Positions 26,446-36,074 of a stretch of DNA of 64,000 nt are shown here, one piece after another; position 1 is the first letter of the stretch, and the number at the start of each line of letters is the position of its first letter. Source of the DNA: an uncultured Paracoccaceae bacterium (lineage in GTDB: Bacteria; Pseudomonadota; Alphaproteobacteria; Rhodobacterales; Rhodobacteraceae); assembly GCA_947493335.1 (NCBI GenBank), contig CANLQO010000001.1, positions 1,550,001 to 1,614,000 on the forward strand, read 5' to 3'. The notes under the pieces are model-generated. The model worked only from the letters and a program-made list of their open reading frames with translations, was not told where the DNA came from and ran no database searches. The position numbers and the translations under genes were made by a program.

Positions 26446-27303
26446 CTAATTGCGCGGTTTTTCACCACTCACAACGCGGTCGCGCCCGTCCAGATCGGCG
26501 GTCACAGTGACCTGCGCGAATCCCGCCTTTTCCATCATGTCCGCCACAGCGGCACCCTGGGTCGGACCGATTTCAACCATAAGGCGACCACCGCGCACAA
26601 GATGCCCGCCTGCCCCTTTGGTGATGGCACGATAAGCGCCCAGCCCGTCACCCTCATCTGTCAGCGCCATACGCGGTTCAAAGTCGCGCACCTCTGGGGC
26701 CAGCCCCGGCATCTCGTCGGCGGAAATATAGGGCGGGTTGCTGACGATCAGATCGAAATCAGCCCCCTCTGGCAGGGCGGCAAACCAGTCGCCTTGGTGA
26801 AACTGCACCCGGTCTGCCACGCCAACAGCCGCCGCATTGCGACCCGCGATTGCCAACGCGTGGGGCGACAGATCCGTGCCAATGCCAAAGGCCTCTACCC
26901 CTGCCTCTGCCAACAGCGTCAAGACGATGCAGCCCGATCCGGTGCCAAGGTCCAGTACCCGCAGAAACGGCCGCTTCAGCGCCTCCGCCACAAGCACTTC
27001 GGTCTCTGGCCGGGGATCCAGCACGTCGGAACCGACCTCAAAGTTGCGTCCATAGAACGCCCGCCGCCCGGTCAGATGCGACACCGGCACGCGGCGACTG
27101 CGCTCTGCGATCAGACGCGCAAAGGCTTCGGCCTGCGCTACACCCATCGGGTCGGGCAGCACCAGCGTCACGCGGGCCGGGTCGATATCTAGCGCATGCG
27201 CCAAAAGCCGCCGCGCATCGCGCGCGGCCCCCTCGATCCTTGCGTCCTTCAGGATGGCGACGGCCTTGGCCAAGGCCTCTTGTGCCGTCATCGCAGCGCT
27301 CAC
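26446..27303 (-). CDS. prmC: Release-factor glutamine methyltransferase
   Basis: 285 residues. Methylates the Gln of the GGQ motif in release factors. SAM motif [15 protein letters not shown] and the catalytic NPPY in [14 protein letters not shown] are present, after an N-terminal helical domain that binds RF1. It overlaps the end of prfA by 4 bases, the gene for its substrate. Confidence 0.96.
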   Translation of the reverse strand: MSAAMTAQEALAKAVAILKDARIEGAARDARRLLAHALDIDPARVTLVLPDPMGVAQAEAFARLIAERSRRVPVSHLTGRRAFYGRNFEVGSDVLDPRPETEVLVAEALKRPFLRVLDLGTGSGCIVLTLLAEAGVEAFGIGTDLSPHALAIAGRNAAAVGVADRVQFHQGDWFAALPEGADFDLIVSNPPYISADEMPGLAPEVRDFEPRMALTDEGDGLGAYRAITKGAGGHLVRGGRLMVEIGPTQGAAVADMMEKAGFAQVTVTADLDGRDRVVSGEKPRN

Positions 27304-28355
27304 GCGCCCATCTCGGCCAACAGCGTCGCCTGCGCATCGGCCTGCAGCGCATCGATCGTTTCATCCAGATCGCCCTGCATCACCTGCCCCAGCGAATATA
27401 GCGTCAGGTTGATCCGGTGATCGGTCATCCGCCCCTGCGGGAAGTTGTAGGTGCGGATGCGTTCCGACCGGTCGCCAGAGCCGACCTGCGACTTCCGGTC
27501 CGCCGACCGTTCTGAATCGACCCTTTGCCGTTCGAGATCAAACAGCCGGGTCTTAAGCACCTGCATCGCAATCTCGCGGTTGCGGTGTTGCGATTTTTCG
27601 GAACTGACCACGATGATGCCGGTGGGTTCGTGCAGGATGCGGACCGCCGAATCCGTGGTGTTCACGTGCTGCCCACCCGACCCTGACGCCCGCATTGTAT
27701 CAATGCGGATGTCATTGGGGTTGATCTCAATATCCACATCCTCGGCCTCGGGCAGGACCGCCACTGTGGCCGCACTGGTATGGATACGCCCGCCGCTTTC
27801 GGTTTCCGGCACACGCTGCACCCGGTGCACGCCGCTTTCGTATTTCATCCGGGCAAAGACGCCCTCGCCCGCGATCCGCGCGGTGACTTCCTTGACCCCG
27901 CCCAACTCGGTCAGCGATTGCTCGAGGATTTCAAACGACCAGCCGCGCTTTTCGGCATAACGCTGATACATCCGCAACAAATCGCCCGCAAAAAGGCTCG
28001 CCTCGTCGCCGCCGGTACCAGGGCGGATTTCCAGCAGCGCGGGCCGCCCGTCGGCCGCATCCTTGGGCAGCAGGGCCAGTTGCACGTCACTTTCCGACTG
28101 CTCCAGTGCGGTGCGCAGGTCGGGCAGTTCCATCTCTGCCAGCTCTTTCATCTCGGGATCATCCAGCATCGCCTCTGCATCGGCGATCTGGGTCACAAGC
28201 CCCTGATAATGCTGCACGGTTTCCACCACCGGCTTCAGCTCGGCGTATTCCTTTGCCAGCGCCGCGATGTCGCCGCCATCCACGCCGCCGGACATCTTCG
28301 CCTCCAGAAACTGGAAGCGGTCAATGATCTGATGCATGCGGTCGGTGGGTATCAT
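27300..28355 (-). CDS. prfA: Peptide chain release factor 1
   Basis: 351 residues. Reads UAA/UAG stop codons. The GGQ motif is in [14 protein letters not shown]; this is the site methylated by PrmC. The start at 28355 ([18 protein letters not shown]) is the family start; an upstream open frame to 28529 is not conserved. Confidence 0.97.
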   Translation of the reverse strand: MIPTDRMHQIIDRFQFLEAKMSGGVDGGDIAALAKEYAELKPVVETVQHYQGLVTQIADAEAMLDDPEMKELAEMELPDLRTALEQSESDVQLALLPKDAADGRPALLEIRPGTGGDEASLFAGDLLRMYQRYAEKRGWSFEILEQSLTELGGVKEVTARIAGEGVFARMKYESGVHRVQRVPETESGGRIHTSAATVAVLPEAEDVDIEINPNDIRIDTMRASGSGGQHVNTTDSAVRILHEPTGIIVVSSEKSQHRNREIAMQVLKTRLFDLERQRVDSERSADRKSQVGSGDRSERIRTYNFPQGRMTDHRINLTLYSLGQVMQGDLDETIDALQADAQATLLAEMGA

Positions 28356-28386
28356 CCCTTGCAGATGCCGCCCTTGGCCGGTTTCG

Positions 28387-28836
28387 TCAAGACGGGCTGA
28401 CGACCAGCGGCCCAAGCTGCACCAGCCAGCCTTCGACCCTCGCCCGGTTCGCGCCCCAGTCATAGCCCGCGAAACGCGCCCGACTGCGGATGACGAACAG
28501 CGCACCCTCTGCGCTGTCCAGCACCTCAATCGTGATGTAATCGGGAAACCCGATGAAGGCAGAGCGGGTCACATAAGAAATCCGCCCCGCAGCCACATCG
28601 CCCGCAATCACCTCTGTCCGTGGCGTGGCCCGGATCACCCGGTCTGCTGCGGTCAAAACACCCTCTGCCGTTGTGGTGATCTGCCGTGCCGCGACAAAAC
28701 GCGTGGCCGTGGCCACATCGCCCGGCGGTGCCGCACGGCTGGGCGTATGCACGCGAGCGGGATCAATCGGCATGAACCGCACAATGGATATCCCGGCGGC
28801 GACAACAACCGCCAAAAGGACAAGAACCTTCAACAT
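28387..28836 (-). CDS. DUF1499 domain protein, membrane-anchored
   Basis: 149 residues with an N-terminal signal anchor ([18 protein letters not shown]) and a DUF1499 domain whose hallmark is [17 protein letters not shown]. Function unknown. It is 31 bases upstream of prfA and 27 bases downstream of the first ureohydrolase gene on the same strand. Confidence 0.8.
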   Translation of the reverse strand: MLKVLVLLAVVVAAGISIVRFMPIDPARVHTPSRAAPPGDVATATRFVAARQITTTAEGVLTAADRVIRATPRTEVIAGDVAAGRISYVTRSAFIGFPDYITIEVLDSAEGALFVIRSRARFAGYDWGANRARVEGWLVQLGPLVVSPS

Positions 28837-28863
28837 ATCAAAGCTTTCTGCGCTGCCTCTGCC

Positions 28864-29808
28864 TCACCGATATGGCACGCCGGGCAGGATCGACAAGAGT
28901 TCAAACATCAGGTTCGCCCCGGTCAGCGCCGTGTTTCCGCTGGTGTCATATTGCGGCGAGACCTCGACCAGATCGCAGCCCACGATGTTCAAACCTTTCA
29001 GCGCGCGGATCAGCTCCATCGCTTGCGGCGTCGTCAGCCCGCCGATCTCGGGCGTGCCGGTGCCGGGCGCATATGCCGGGTCCAGACTGTCGATGTCATA
29101 GGTGATATAGGTCGGATGATCGCCAATCTGGTCGCGGATACTTTCTCCCAATGGCGTCAGTGACTTATGCCACAAGGTCGGTGCCAGATACTGGTTAAAG
29201 CCCCAGCCCGCGGCTTCGGTGAAATCATCCGCCGTGTAGCCCGTGCCGCGCAGCCCGATCTGGTGCACCTTGTCAGCGACGATGATCCCTTCCTCATAGG
29301 CGCGACGAAAGACCGTCCCATGAGTCTCACGCTCGCCAAACATCTCATCATTCACATCCGCATGGGCATCCACATGCACCAGCGCGACGGGTCCGTGCTT
29401 CTTGGCAATCGCCCGCAAGATCGGCAGCGTCATCGTATGATCGCCGCCCAGCCCCATCAGGATCACATCATGCTTGAGGTGCGCATCGTAAGCCTCTGTA
29501 ATAATACGAATAGTATCGCTCAGACTGAACGTATTGATCGCAATATCACCCAGGTCCGCACACTCCAGCGCGTCAAAGGGGGCCGCCCCCGTCTGGATGT
29601 TATAGGGCCGGATCATCGCACTTTCCTGCCGCAGCTGTTTCGGCCCAAACCGCGTGCCCGACCGCCAGGATGTGCCAATATCCATCGGCACCCCGATGAA
29701 CCCCACATCCAGCCCTTTGGCGCTCTCGGCCTCTGGCAGGCGCATAAAGGTCTGCGGCCCGGAAAACCGCGCCAGATCATTCCCGGAAATTGGCATCGCT
29801 GGCATCAT
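28864..29808 (-). CDS. Arginase-family ureohydrolase 1 (guanidinobutyrase/guanidinopropionase-like)
   Basis: 314 residues. Metal-binding motifs are complete: GLGGDHTMTLP, HVDAHADVND and YDIDSLDPAYAPGTGTP. The block RSGTRFGPKQLRQESAMIRPYN is closer to guanidinobutyrase/guanidinopropionase types than to classical agmatinase. Predicted reaction: guanidino compound to amine plus urea. The start at 29808 has AAAGGA upstream and gives a 4-base ATGA overlap with the preceding ureohydrolase gene; a longer start at 29826 lacks this spacing. Confidence 0.85.
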   Translation of the reverse strand: MMPAMPISGNDLARFSGPQTFMRLPEAESAKGLDVGFIGVPMDIGTSWRSGTRFGPKQLRQESAMIRPYNIQTGAAPFDALECADLGDIAINTFSLSDTIRIITEAYDAHLKHDVILMGLGGDHTMTLPILRAIAKKHGPVALVHVDAHADVNDEMFGERETHGTVFRRAYEEGIIVADKVHQIGLRGTGYTADDFTEAAGWGFNQYLAPTLWHKSLTPLGESIRDQIGDHPTYITYDIDSLDPAYAPGTGTPEIGGLTTPQAMELIRALKGLNIVGCDLVEVSPQYDTSGNTALTGANLMFELLSILPGVPYR

Positions 29809-30773
29809 TTTTTCCTTTTGTTCCAAAGGTTCAGACAGATCAGTTCCATCGCCACATGGGCCCCGGCAATCGCCGTCGCACCAGTGGTGTCATAGGGGGG
29901 TGAGACTTCGACGACATCCCCGCCCACCATATTGATCCCGGCCAGATCGCGCAGCATCGCCGCCGCCTGCCAACTGGCCAGCCCACCCCAAACGGGCGTG
30001 CCGGTGCCGGGGGCAAAGGCCGGATCAAGCGCATCAATATCAAACGTCACATAGGTCGGATGATCGCCGACGATCTCTTTGACGCGGCTCACCACATGGG
30101 CCGCGCCCTTTTCGTGACAGGTCCGCGCGTCGATATAGGGCATCCCGCAATAGTCATCACACTCCGTCCGGATACCGACCTGCACCGAGCGTGTCACATC
30201 CACCAGCCCCAGCTTCACGGCTTTGTACATAAACGTCCCGTGGTCGATCCGCTCCATATCGTCATCGGCCCACAGATCGCTATGCGCATCAAACTGAATG
30301 ACCGACATCGGCCCGAACTTCGCCGCGTAAGCCCTTAGAATCGGGAGCGTTATGAAATGATCGCCCCCCAGCGTCACCGTCCCCGGACCCTGCCCGATGA
30401 TCCCCGTGATATGCGCCTCCAGCAGCCCCGGAAAGCTGGGCGTATGGGCATAGTCAAAGGCCATGTCGCCGTAATCCACGATGGCGAATTCGCCCAAGGG
30501 GTCAAACCCGTCCCAGCCATAAGGCGGGTCATAGGGTTGCAATGCACTCGCCTCGCGGATTGCACGCGGCCCGAACCGCGTGCCGGTCCGATGCGTCACC
30601 GCCTGATCGAACGGCACGCCCGTGACAGCCAGATCAACGCCGGTCAAATCCTTGGTATAGGTCCGTCGCAAGAACGACGTGGCCCCGCCAAAGGCGTTCT
30701 CAAATCCCAGCCCGGTCAGCCCCTTACGGGTAAAGGCCAGATCAATTTCCTTCTTGGCATTGTCCAATGTCAT
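29805..30773 (-). CDS. Arginase-family ureohydrolase 2 (agmatinase-like)
   Basis: 322 residues, with its own complete manganese site: TLGGDHFITLP, FDAHSDLWAD and FDIDALDPAFAPGTGTP. It shares only the family core with its neighbour and so is an old paralogue, not a recent duplicate. Agmatinase (agmatine to putrescine and urea) is the likely activity, though the family is often mis-assigned. It overlaps the aminotransferase gene by 4 bases. Confidence 0.85.
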   Translation of the reverse strand: MTLDNAKKEIDLAFTRKGLTGLGFENAFGGATSFLRRTYTKDLTGVDLAVTGVPFDQAVTHRTGTRFGPRAIREASALQPYDPPYGWDGFDPLGEFAIVDYGDMAFDYAHTPSFPGLLEAHITGIIGQGPGTVTLGGDHFITLPILRAYAAKFGPMSVIQFDAHSDLWADDDMERIDHGTFMYKAVKLGLVDVTRSVQVGIRTECDDYCGMPYIDARTCHEKGAAHVVSRVKEIVGDHPTYVTFDIDALDPAFAPGTGTPVWGGLASWQAAAMLRDLAGINMVGGDVVEVSPPYDTTGATAIAGAHVAMELICLNLWNKRKK

Positions 30774-32119
30774 CCGAGTTTCACCCCCTCGCGCACCAAA
30801 TCATCCGTCACCGTGCGGATCGCCGCGCCCAGATTTTCCACCACGAATTCAATCTGTTCCGGGGTGATGATCAAGCAGGGCGACATCACGTTCAGCGCGC
30901 CAATGGGCCGCACCAGCAGCCCGCGCGCCTCGGCTGCATTGCTGACCCGCTTGCCGATATCAATCTCATCGGGCAGCGCACGTTTGGTCACCTTGTCGGC
31001 CACGTTTTCCACGCAACCGATCAGCGTATGACCGCGCACATCACCGACAATCGGCAGGTCACGCAGCGTGGTCAACCCCTCCTGAAACAGCGCGCCCATC
31101 CCGGTCGCATGGTCCAGCAACCCTTCGCGCTCGATGATCTCAATATTCTTCAGCGCCGCCGCACAGGCCACCGGATGGCCCGCATAAGTGAACCCGCTGG
31201 TATACCAGCGGTCTCCGGCCATATCGGCCCACAGTTCATTGGAAAAGATAACGGCCCCAATGGGTTGGTAGCCGCTGCTCAACCCCTTGGCACAACAGAT
31301 GATATCGGGCTTCACACCATAGACGTCCCATGACGCAAACCAGTGCCCCAGCCGCCCAAAGGCTGTCACCACCTCATCGGCGATGAACAAAATCCCGTGC
31401 GTCTGGCAAACCTGCCACATCGCGCGCAGGTAATCCTGCGGTGGGACCAGCACACCGCCCGAGGCTTGGATCGGTTCAGCAAAAAACGCCGCGATCTTCT
31501 CGGCACCCACCTCTGCGACCTTCGCCTCGAATTCGGCCACCAGTGCTGCGGTCGTGGCCCCCTCGCGATAGGAATAGGGCGCGCTGATGTGGTGGATCGT
31601 GTCGGTCTTATAGGTGAATTCTTCCGCCCGGTCGCCGTTGCGCATGCCCACCGACATCGCCACAAACGTGGAGCCATGATAGGAATGCTGCCGCGCGATC
31701 ACATGGGTGCGCCCCGTAAACCCCCGTGCAGCCTGCACAAATTGCGCCATGCGGTAGGCGCTATCAATCGCCGTTGACCCGCCGGTGGTGAAATGCACGC
31801 GGTTCAGATCACCCGGCGCAATCTCGGCCAGTTTCGCCGCCAAGAGCGCTGCGGGATCATTAGTCATGTCCACGAAGGTTGACGAAAACCCCAACCGCAG
31901 CGCCTGATCTGCAATCGCCTGCGCCATCTCCGCCCGACCCAGCCCGATGTTGGTGCACCACAGCCCGCCCACGGCATCCAGATAGCGCGTGCCGGTATCG
32001 TCCCACAGGTAACAGCCTTCCCCGCGTGAGATGACCATGGGTGCGGCCGCCTCAAAGCTGTCAAAATGGGTCCACGGATGCAGCGCGTGGGCCTGATCCA
32101 GTACGGCGAGGTTGCTCAT
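30770..32119 (-). CDS. Class III (omega-amino acid or polyamine) aminotransferase, PLP-dependent
   Basis: 449 residues. Aminotransferase class III signatures: FIADEVVTAFGRLGHW (cofactor Asp) and CAKGLSSGYQPIGAV with the PLP-binding Lys. It would transfer the terminal amino group of a diamine or omega-amino acid, such as putrescine or 4-aminobutyrate, to pyruvate or 2-oxoglutarate. Set between two ureohydrolases and an M20 hydrolase, it fits use of the amine they release. Confidence 0.85.
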   Translation of the reverse strand: MSNLAVLDQAHALHPWTHFDSFEAAAPMVISRGEGCYLWDDTGTRYLDAVGGLWCTNIGLGRAEMAQAIADQALRLGFSSTFVDMTNDPAALLAAKLAEIAPGDLNRVHFTTGGSTAIDSAYRMAQFVQAARGFTGRTHVIARQHSYHGSTFVAMSVGMRNGDRAEEFTYKTDTIHHISAPYSYREGATTAALVAEFEAKVAEVGAEKIAAFFAEPIQASGGVLVPPQDYLRAMWQVCQTHGILFIADEVVTAFGRLGHWFASWDVYGVKPDIICCAKGLSSGYQPIGAVIFSNELWADMAGDRWYTSGFTYAGHPVACAAALKNIEIIEREGLLDHATGMGALFQEGLTTLRDLPIVGDVRGHTLIGCVENVADKVTKRALPDEIDIGKRVSNAAEARGLLVRPIGALNVMSPCLIITPEQIEFVVENLGAAIRTVTDDLVREGVKLG

Positions 32120-33282
32120 GCCTTGACCGGCTGCGCCCGTTCCACCAGCCGCGCGAAAAAGGACGCGCCATAAGCGGCTGTTTCATCATCAAAATCATAG
32201 GCCGGGTGGTGCAGTCCTGCCGTCTCTCCGTTGCCGACGAAAAGATAGGCACCGGGCCGCGCGTTCAGCAGATAGGAAAAGTCCTCGGCCCCCATCTCGG
32301 GGATCGCATCCGTGCTCACCCCCGCCTCACCCGCAATTTCGCGCGCAACATCGGCCGCGAACTCTGCGCGGTCAGGGTCGTTAATCGTGGCAGGATAGCC
32401 GACCTCGTAAGAAAACTCCGCCTCCACCCCGTATGACGCCGCCTGCCCTGCGATCACCTCTGGCAACCGCTTTTGCACCAGCGCCTGCGTCTCGGCGTCG
32501 AAGGTGCGCACGGTGCCGTTGATATAGGCCGTCTCGGGGATCACGTTGTTCACCGTGCCCGCGTGGATCTGCGTGACCGAGATCACGATCTCTTTGCGGC
32601 CATCATGGTTGCGGCTGACGATGGTCTGGATCGCCTGCACCATGCCCACGGCTGCAACAATCGGGTCGATGCAATCATGCGGATAGGCGCCATGCCCGCC
32701 CTTACCCTTGATCTGCACCTCAAACGTATCCACCGCCGCCATGATCGGCCCCAGCGTGGTATAGAACTGCCCCACCGGCGTGCCGGGCGCATTGTGCAGC
32801 GCATAAACCTCGCCCACGTCGAACTTGTCCAGAATACCCTCTTGCACCATGACGTTGCCGCCGCCGCCCTCTTCCTCGGCCGGCTGAAAGATCAGCGCGA
32901 CGCGGCCCGCAAAGTTCCGCGTCTCAGCCAGATATTGCGCAGCCCCCAGCAGCATCGTGGTGTGCCCGTCATGGCCGCAGGCATGCATCATGCCGTCAAC
33001 CTTGCTGGCATATTCCAGCCCGGTGATCTCGGACATCGGCAGCGCGTCCATATCCGCCCGCAGGCCAATCGTCGGGCCCGCGCCCTTGCCGTTGATGATC
33101 GCCACAATCCCGCTTTCCGCGATGCCCTCGTGAATTTCATCCACGCCAAAGGCGCGCAGCTTTTCCGCCACAAAGGCCGCTGTCTTGTGACAGTCAAACA
33201 TCAGCTCTGGCATGGTGTGCAGATGCCTGCGCCAGGTCTTCATCTCCTCGGCATAGCCCGCAATGCGGTTTACAACTGGCAT
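32116..33282 (-). CDS. M20 aminoacylase-type amidohydrolase
   Basis: 388 residues. M20D family: zinc motifs MHACGHDGHTTMLLGAA and QPAEEEGGGGNVM, and a dimerisation lid region. Members remove acyl groups from amino acids or hippurate-like substrates. The ATG at 33282 gives the usual MPVVNRIAGYA start; a GTG three codons upstream (33291) is also possible because of the GAGGAAAGG site. It is the first gene of the four-gene overlapping operon and divergent from mazG. Confidence 0.85.
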   Translation of the reverse strand: MPVVNRIAGYAEEMKTWRRHLHTMPELMFDCHKTAAFVAEKLRAFGVDEIHEGIAESGIVAIINGKGAGPTIGLRADMDALPMSEITGLEYASKVDGMMHACGHDGHTTMLLGAAQYLAETRNFAGRVALIFQPAEEEGGGGNVMVQEGILDKFDVGEVYALHNAPGTPVGQFYTTLGPIMAAVDTFEVQIKGKGGHGAYPHDCIDPIVAAVGMVQAIQTIVSRNHDGRKEIVISVTQIHAGTVNNVIPETAYINGTVRTFDAETQALVQKRLPEVIAGQAASYGVEAEFSYEVGYPATINDPDRAEFAADVAREIAGEAGVSTDAIPEMGAEDFSYLLNARPGAYLFVGNGETAGLHHPAYDFDDETAAYGASFFARLVERAQPVKA

Positions 33283-33339
33283 GGCCTTCACCCTTTCCTC
33301 TGGTTAGCCTCAGACAACACCAGCAAGGACGCTTTCGCA

Positions 33340-34155
33340 ATGCCCGACGACACCCTGATCCACGACCCTGATGGCGGCATGCCGCGCCTGTTGGAAATCA
33401 TGCGCCGGTTGCGTGACCCTGACACCGGCTGCCCCTGGGACATCGAACAGGACTTCGACACCATCGCCCCCTACACCATTGAAGAGGCCTATGAGGTCGC
33501 CGACGCGATCCAGCGCCGCGACTGGGCCGAGTTGGAGGGTGAGTTGGGCGACCTCTTGCTGCAATCGGTTTATCACACGCAGATGGGCGAAGAGGCCGGA
33601 CACTTCACCTTTGACAGCGTGGTGCGCAACATCTCAGACAAGATGGTGGCCCGTCACCCCCACGTCTTTGGCGACGAATCGCGTGACAAATCCGCCGAAC
33701 AGCAGACCGCCGATTGGGAGGCGATCAAGGCGCAGGAACGCGCCGGTAAGAAAGAAACGCGCACGCTCGACGGTGTCGCCCTTGGGCTGCCTGCGCTGAT
33801 GCGCGCGGTCAAACTGCAAAAGCGTGCCGCGCGGGTGGGCTTTGACTGGCCCGATGTGTCCCACGTTGTCGACAAGATCACCGAAGAGGCCGCCGAACTG
33901 GTCGAGGCCCGCGATACCATGACACATGAGGCGATGACCGAAGAATATGGCGATATGCTCTTTGTCATGGCCAATCTGGCTCGGCACCTGAAAATCGACC
34001 CCGAAGAGGCGCTGCGCGCCGCCAACGCCAAATTCACCCGCCGGTTCGAATCGATTGAAGACGCGCTGGCGGAACAGGGCCGCAAACCCGCCGACAGCGA
34101 TCTGGCCGAAATGGACGCGCTTTGGGATGCGGCGAAAGCCGCCGAAAAAGCCTGA
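33340..34155 (+). CDS. mazG: Nucleoside triphosphate pyrophosphohydrolase MazG
   Basis: 271 residues with two MazG domains; the first has CPWDIEQDFDTIAPYTIEEAYE and GELGDLLLQSVYH with the acidic metal ligands, the second ITEEAAELVEA and EEYGDMLFVMANLARHL. It cleaves NTPs, including non-canonical ones, to NMP and pyrophosphate. AAGGA is 10 bases upstream of the ATG. Its TGA stop overlaps the first iron-box-like site. Confidence 0.95.
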   Translation: MPDDTLIHDPDGGMPRLLEIMRRLRDPDTGCPWDIEQDFDTIAPYTIEEAYEVADAIQRRDWAELEGELGDLLLQSVYHTQMGEEAGHFTFDSVVRNISDKMVARHPHVFGDESRDKSAEQQTADWEAIKAQERAGKKETRTLDGVALGLPALMRAVKLQKRAARVGFDWPDVSHVVDKITEEAAELVEARDTMTHEAMTEEYGDMLFVMANLARHLKIDPEEALRAANAKFTRRFESIEDALAEQGRKPADSDLAEMDALWDAAKAAEKA

Positions 34156-34168
34156 CTAAAAAATTCAG
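34152..34168. promoter_or_regulatory. Iron-box-like site 1 (CTGA-N9-TCAG)
   Basis: CTGACTAAAAAATTCAG: inverted CTGA/TCAG around nine AT-rich bases. It resembles the Iron-Rhodo-box described for Rhodobacteraceae and assigned to IscR (recalled, not looked up). It lies 67 bases upstream of the iron-binding protein gene and touches the mazG stop codon. Confidence 0.55.
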
Positions 34169-34176
34169 GTATTGAT

Positions 34177-34193
34177 CCGACTAAAAGACTCAG
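34177..34193. promoter_or_regulatory. Iron-box-like site 2
   Basis: CCGACTAAAAGACTCAG repeats the first site 25 bases on with 13 of 17 bases identical. Tandem spacing of about two and a half helical turns suggests cooperative or strong iron-dependent repression of the downstream gene. Confidence 0.55.
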
Positions 34194-34234
34194 GCTTATA
34201 GGCGGCATCAGAAACACCAACCGGAGACCTCCCC

Positions 34235-35239
34235 ATGTCGATCCGCACCATCTGCCTGACAAGCACGGCCATCGTACTGGCTGCCCCTGCATTCGCCGAT
34301 GTCACCATCTACACCACGCGTCAGCCCGATCTGATCCAGCCGGTGATGGATGGCTTCACGGCTGAAACCGGCATCGCCGTTGATCTGCAGTTTGTCGAAG
34401 ACGGGCTGGTTGAGCGTCTCAAGACCGAAGGCGCCCGCTCGCCTGCTGATCTGGTGATGACCGTCGATATCGCGAACCTTGCGCGCGTGGTGGACGCAGG
34501 CGTCGTGCAGCCCGTCGACAGCGCGGTTCTGAATGCCGCGGTGCCTGCCAACCTGCGCGGTGAAAACAACGACTGGTTCGCACTGACCGAACGCGCCCGC
34601 GTGGTCTATGCCAGCAAGGATGCCGTGGCCGATGGCGACGTCACCACCTACGAAGATCTGGCCGACCCCAAGTGGGCAGGCCGCATCTGCACCCGCTCTG
34701 GCCTGCATAACTACAACCTGGCCCTTCTGTCCGCCGTCATCGCCCATCATGGCGAAGACGCGGCCCGGGACTGGGCCGCTGGCGTCAAGGCCAACCTCGC
34801 CCGGACGCCGCAGGGCAACGACCGCGCGCAGGTGAAAGCGATCTGGGCGGGCGAATGCGATATCTCGCTCGGCAACACCTATTACATGGGCAAGATGCTG
34901 CAGGACGAAGAACAGACCGAATGGGCCAACGCCGTGCGCATCGTCTTTCCCACATTCGCGGATGGCGGCACCCACATCAACGTCTCTGGCATCGCGCTAA
35001 CCCAATCCAGCCGCAACCCAGATGAGGCGATCCAACTGATGGAATACCTCGTCTCGCCGTCAGCACAGGCGATCTATGCCGAGGAAAACAGCGAATACCC
35101 CGTGCTTGCCGATGCCGAAGTGTCCGAGATTGTGGCAAGCTGGGGCAGCTTCACCGCCGATGACGTGTCTTTGACCGAACTGGCAAGCCACCGGGCCACA
35201 GCCTTGCGCCTGATGGAAGAGGTCGACTTCGACGGCTAA
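34235..35239 (+). CDS. Periplasmic ferric-iron-binding protein (FbpA/FutA type), orphan
   Basis: 334 residues with a signal peptide (cleavage about AFA/DVTIYT). The family fold is clear: VTIYTTRQPDLIQPVMDGF, then a paired Tyr in GNTYYMGK near residue 215, which coordinates Fe(III), and the end region LVSPSAQAIYAEENSEYPV. It should deliver ferric iron to an ABC transporter, but no FbpB or FbpC gene is beside it. Two tandem iron-box-like sites upstream fit repression when iron is plentiful. Confidence 0.85.
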   Translation: MSIRTICLTSTAIVLAAPAFADVTIYTTRQPDLIQPVMDGFTAETGIAVDLQFVEDGLVERLKTEGARSPADLVMTVDIANLARVVDAGVVQPVDSAVLNAAVPANLRGENNDWFALTERARVVYASKDAVADGDVTTYEDLADPKWAGRICTRSGLHNYNLALLSAVIAHHGEDAARDWAAGVKANLARTPQGNDRAQVKAIWAGECDISLGNTYYMGKMLQDEEQTEWANAVRIVFPTFADGGTHINVSGIALTQSSRNPDEAIQLMEYLVSPSAQAIYAEENSEYPVLADAEVSEIVASWGSFTADDVSLTELASHRATALRLMEEVDFDG

Positions 35240-35246
35240 TGACGGA

Positions 35247-35262
35247 CCGGGGCCAGCCCCGG
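35247..35262 (+). terminator. Hairpin after the iron-binding protein gene
   Basis: CCGGGGC-CA-GCCCCGG, 7 perfect pairs with a 2-base loop, 8 bases after the stop. The T-rich tail ATATTTTCATT comes only 8 bases later, inside a copy of the dispersed repeat, so termination efficiency is uncertain. Confidence 0.5.
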
Positions 35263-35267
35263 ACCCC

Positions 35268-35291
35268 GGCATATTTTCATTCAAAAGAAAG
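35268..35291 (-). repeat. Dispersed 24-bp repeat, copy 2
   Basis: Identical to copy 1 over its 24 bases and in the same orientation. It sits between the iron-binding protein gene and the SDR. Confidence 0.75.
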
Positions 35292-35348
35292 CAGGTTGCA
35301 TTGCGGCCTGCTTTTTTCTTTGCTGCCCGCGATGACAAGGGAGAAAAC

Positions 35349-36074
35349 ATGCAGATCACCACAACACGCGCCATTGTCACCGGCGGCGCATCGGGTCTGG
35401 GGGCGGCCACGGCCAAGGCGCTGGTTGATGCCGGCGCGCAGGTCACGATCTTTGATTTGTCACCACGCGGGGCCGATTATGCGGCCGAGATCGGGGCCTT
35501 CTTTGCTGCCGTTGATGTGACCGATGAAGACAGCGTTTCCAAAGGCTTGCAGAACGCACTTGATGCAATGGGCGGGCTGAATGCCGCCGTTAATTGCGCA
35601 GGCATCGCCACCACGGAAAAGACCCTTGGCCGCGATGGTCCGCACACGCAGGCAAGCTTTGAGCGGACGATCAAGATCAACCTGAATGGCACCTTCAATG
35701 TCTGCCGATTGGCTGCGGCGGCGATGACCGGCGGGGTTTTGGTCAACACCGCCTCGGTCGCGGCCTTTGACGGGCAAAAGGGGCAAGCGGCCTATGCCGC
35801 ATCAAAATCCGGCATCGCGGGCCTGTCCCTGCCGATGGCGCGCGATCTGGCCCGAAACGGCATTCGGGTGATGGCCGTGGCCCCCGGCATCTTTCGCACG
35901 CCGATGCTGGAAAGTCTGGGGCAAGAGGTGATGGATGGGCTTGCCGCTGACGTGATCTATCCGCCCCGGCTGGGTGATCCGGCGGAATTTGCGGCGCTTG
36001 TCCGGCATATCATCGAAAATGACTATCTGAACGGCACCACGATCCGGCTGGATGGGGCTTTGCGCATGCCTTAG
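35349..36074 (+). CDS. Short-chain dehydrogenase/reductase
   Basis: 241 residues. NAD-binding TGGASGLG near residue 12, NCAG motif in AVNCAGIATTE, and catalytic YAASKSG. The shape (QITTTRAIVTGGASGLG opening, SVAAFDGQKGQAAY, AVAPGIFRTPM) matches 3-hydroxyacyl-CoA dehydrogenase type-2-like SDRs, so fatty-acid or branched-chain acyl-CoA oxidation is plausible. AAGGGAG lies upstream of the ATG. It overlaps uup by 4 bases at their convergent ends. Confidence 0.85.
   Translation: MQITTTRAIVTGGASGLGAATAKALVDAGAQVTIFDLSPRGADYAAEIGAFFAAVDVTDEDSVSKGLQNALDAMGGLNAAVNCAGIATTEKTLGRDGPHTQASFERTIKINLNGTFNVCRLAAAAMTGGVLVNTASVAAFDGQKGQAAYAASKSGIAGLSLPMARDLARNGIRVMAVAPGIFRTPMLESLGQEVMDGLAADVIYPPRLGDPAEFAALVRHIIENDYLNGTTIRLDGALRMP

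Noticed and set aside
28864-30773. Active plus inactive ureohydrolase pair, as in metformin hydrolase
   Set aside because: Both proteins keep GGDH, DAHxD and DIDxLDP metal motifs, so neither is an obvious pseudo-subunit.
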